Notes under the pieces: model-generated
The model's input: only the letters and a program-made list of their open reading frames with translations
The model's database searches: none
What the model was told of the DNA's origin: nothing
Shown: piece after piece, positions 62,940-64,000 of the stretch
Layout of the letters: the number at the start of each line of letters is the position of its first letter
Numbering within the stretch: position 1 is the stretch's first letter
Position numbers and translations under genes: made by a program
NCBI RefSeq assembly: GCF_900157375.1
Contig: NZ_LT721901.1
Span: forward strand, 1,843,498-1,907,497
DNA from: Mycobacterium rhizamassiliense
GTDB taxonomy: Bacteria; Actinomycetota; Actinomycetes; Mycobacteriales; Mycobacteriaceae
Direction: 5' to 3'
Length of the DNA stretch: 64,000 nt

Positions 62940-64000
62940 ATGGTCGAACCGGTCTATCGGAGCCGGCCCGGCGCCGATGCCCTGCGGCCTGCGGCCGCCG
63001 AACAGGCCGAGCAGATCGCCCCCGGGCTGTGGTGCTCGCCGGGACTGTCGAACGCCTACCTGCTCACCACAGACGACGGGCGGGTGATCGTCAACACCGG
63101 CATGGGCTTCGAGGGCCCGGTGCACCGCGCCAACTTCGACGCCGTCGACTCCTCGCCGGTGCGCTACATCATCTTCACCCAGGGTCATGTCGATCACGTC
63201 GGAGGCCTGGACAGCGTCCGCGATCCCGACACAACGGTTGTCGCGCAAGCGAACTGGACCGCATGGCGCGACGACAACGAGCGACTGCTGCCGTTTCGGG
63301 CCAGCCGCAGCGCCTTTGCCTTCAGCGACACGCTGACCACTGGAATCCAGGCCATCCAGCGCCGGCTCGGCATCAAAAAGCTTCCGGCCCAAAGCGTGCC
63401 GACCGTCGACTTGGACTTCGAGGACACCCTCACCCTCGAGGTCGGCGGCCGGCGGATGGAGCTGATCTCCGTGCCCGGGGGTGAGACGACCGACTCGCTC
63501 GTCATCTGGCTGCCCGACGAGCGGATCTGTCTGTGCGGGAACACCTTCGGTCCGATATTCGGCCACATCCCCAACCTCGTCACGATGCGCGGCGACCGCT
63601 ACCGCGACGCCTTGACCGCGGCCGCGTCGGTCGAACGGGTGCGCGACCTGAAGCCCGAACTGTTGGTAACCGGGCACTTCGACCCGATCGCGGGCGCCGA
63701 CCTCATCCACGCCGAGCTGACCAGGCTGCGCGACGCGCTGCGCTACATCCACGACCAGACCATCGCTGGAATGAATGCCGGCAAGGACGTCGCGACCCTG
63801 ATGCGCGAGATCACCCTGCCCGCGGAATGCGAAGTGGGCCAGGGCTATGGGAAGGTCTCCTGGGACGTCCGCGCCGTCTGGGAAAACTACTCGGGGTGGT
63901 TCCACCAGCGGTCGACGACCGAGCTCTACCCGGTCGGCTTCGACGCCGTCACGGCCGACGTGGTCGAGCTGGCCGGCGCCGACGCGCTCGTGGACCGGGC
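62940..64000 (+). CDS. Alkyl-sulfatase-like metallo-beta-lactamase protein, N-terminal part
   Basis: The frame runs off the right edge after about 353 residues. It has an MBL fold with NTGMGFEGPVHRANFDAV, TQGHVDHVGGLD (residues 80-91), CGNTFGPIFGHIPNL and TGHFDPIAGADLIHAELTRL, then a dimerisation segment with YSGWFHQRSTTELYPV, as in type III alkyl sulfatases. The first His of HxHxDH is Gln81, so zinc binding may be altered. AAGGAG lies eight bases before the ATG at 62940. It probably shares an operon with the sulfotransferase gene. Confidence 0.86.
   Translation, partial: MVEPVYRSRPGADALRPAAAEQAEQIAPGLWCSPGLSNAYLLTTDDGRVIVNTGMGFEGPVHRANFDAVDSSPVRYIIFTQGHVDHVGGLDSVRDPDTTVVAQANWTAWRDDNERLLPFRASRSAFAFSDTLTTGIQAIQRRLGIKKLPAQSVPTVDLDFEDTLTLEVGGRRMELISVPGGETTDSLVIWLPDERICLCGNTFGPIFGHIPNLVTMRGDRYRDALTAAASVERVRDLKPELLVTGHFDPIAGADLIHAELTRLRDALRYIHDQTIAGMNAGKDVATLMREITLPAECEVGQGYGKVSWDVRAVWENYSGWFHQRSTTELYPVGFDAVTADVVELAGADALVDR

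Overview
This is about 64 kb of high-GC chromosome from a slow-growing Mycobacterium, most likely the M. avium complex or a close relative. The placement rests on gene order collinear with the M. tuberculosis interval from about Rv3792 (aftA) back to Rv3752c (tadA), on marker families (PPE, LpqH, DprE1/DprE2, GlfT1, Bpa, TcrXY) and on an alanine in DprE1 where M. tuberculosis has Cys387, a substitution known from M. avium. No insertion sequence, integrase, phage gene or CRISPR array was found.

Layout. 1-4139: arabinan precursor and arabinogalactan genes (aftA, dprE2, dprE1, a GtrA-like gene), then a Gre-factor homologue. 4140-12012: an accessory block where M. tuberculosis carries Rv3784-Rv3787c; it holds a decayed PPE remnant, a 1680-residue PPE protein with an autotransporter-like repeat domain, a flotillin/NfeD pair and a secreted C39-like peptidase. 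12013-17193: galactan synthesis and export (wzm, glfT1, wzt) with the proteasome activator bpa and a membrane glycosyltransferase. 17231-24717: an aminotransferase-like protein without the PLP lysine, a quinone reductase, tRNA-Ser(UGA), two tandem release-factor-like (Rv2629-type) paralogues, lipE, echA21 and a frameshifted Rv3773c-like gene. 24746-36280: small regulator-plus-enzyme modules (MarR or TetR beside an oxidoreductase), hisC2, tRNA-Ser(GCU) and tRNA-Arg(ACG). 36336-36868: a probable SigF promoter, two tiny membrane proteins and a strong terminator.

36968-41694: the TcrXY two-component system, lipoprotein LpqH and an alkyl sulfatase. 41750-46507: an operon with a kinase-like phosphotransferase, SDR, acyl-CoA dehydrogenase, TetR and quinone reductase; it resembles the parts used for 4-hydroxyacyl-CoA breakdown. 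46529-49715: a methyltransferase fused to a membrane domain, a histidine phosphatase, a FadE36-type phosphotransferase and a LapA-like membrane protein. 49827-53306: ProXVWZ osmolyte importer. 53311-56043: glycolipid-binding-domain protein, tyrA, TadA with its associated protein, and tRNA-Ser(CGA). 56140-64000: accessory genes (hydrolase/TetR, GGDEF protein, GH5-like enzyme, TM2 protein, DUF2237 protein, sulfotransferase, and a second alkyl-sulfatase-like protein cut by the window edge).

Three themes stand out: the unusual PPE protein and its decayed relative; several local regulators whose palindromic operators can be read directly; and convergent genes packed so tightly that they share palindromic stop codons. 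Functions are inferred from sequence families and synteny recalled from memory; no search was run.
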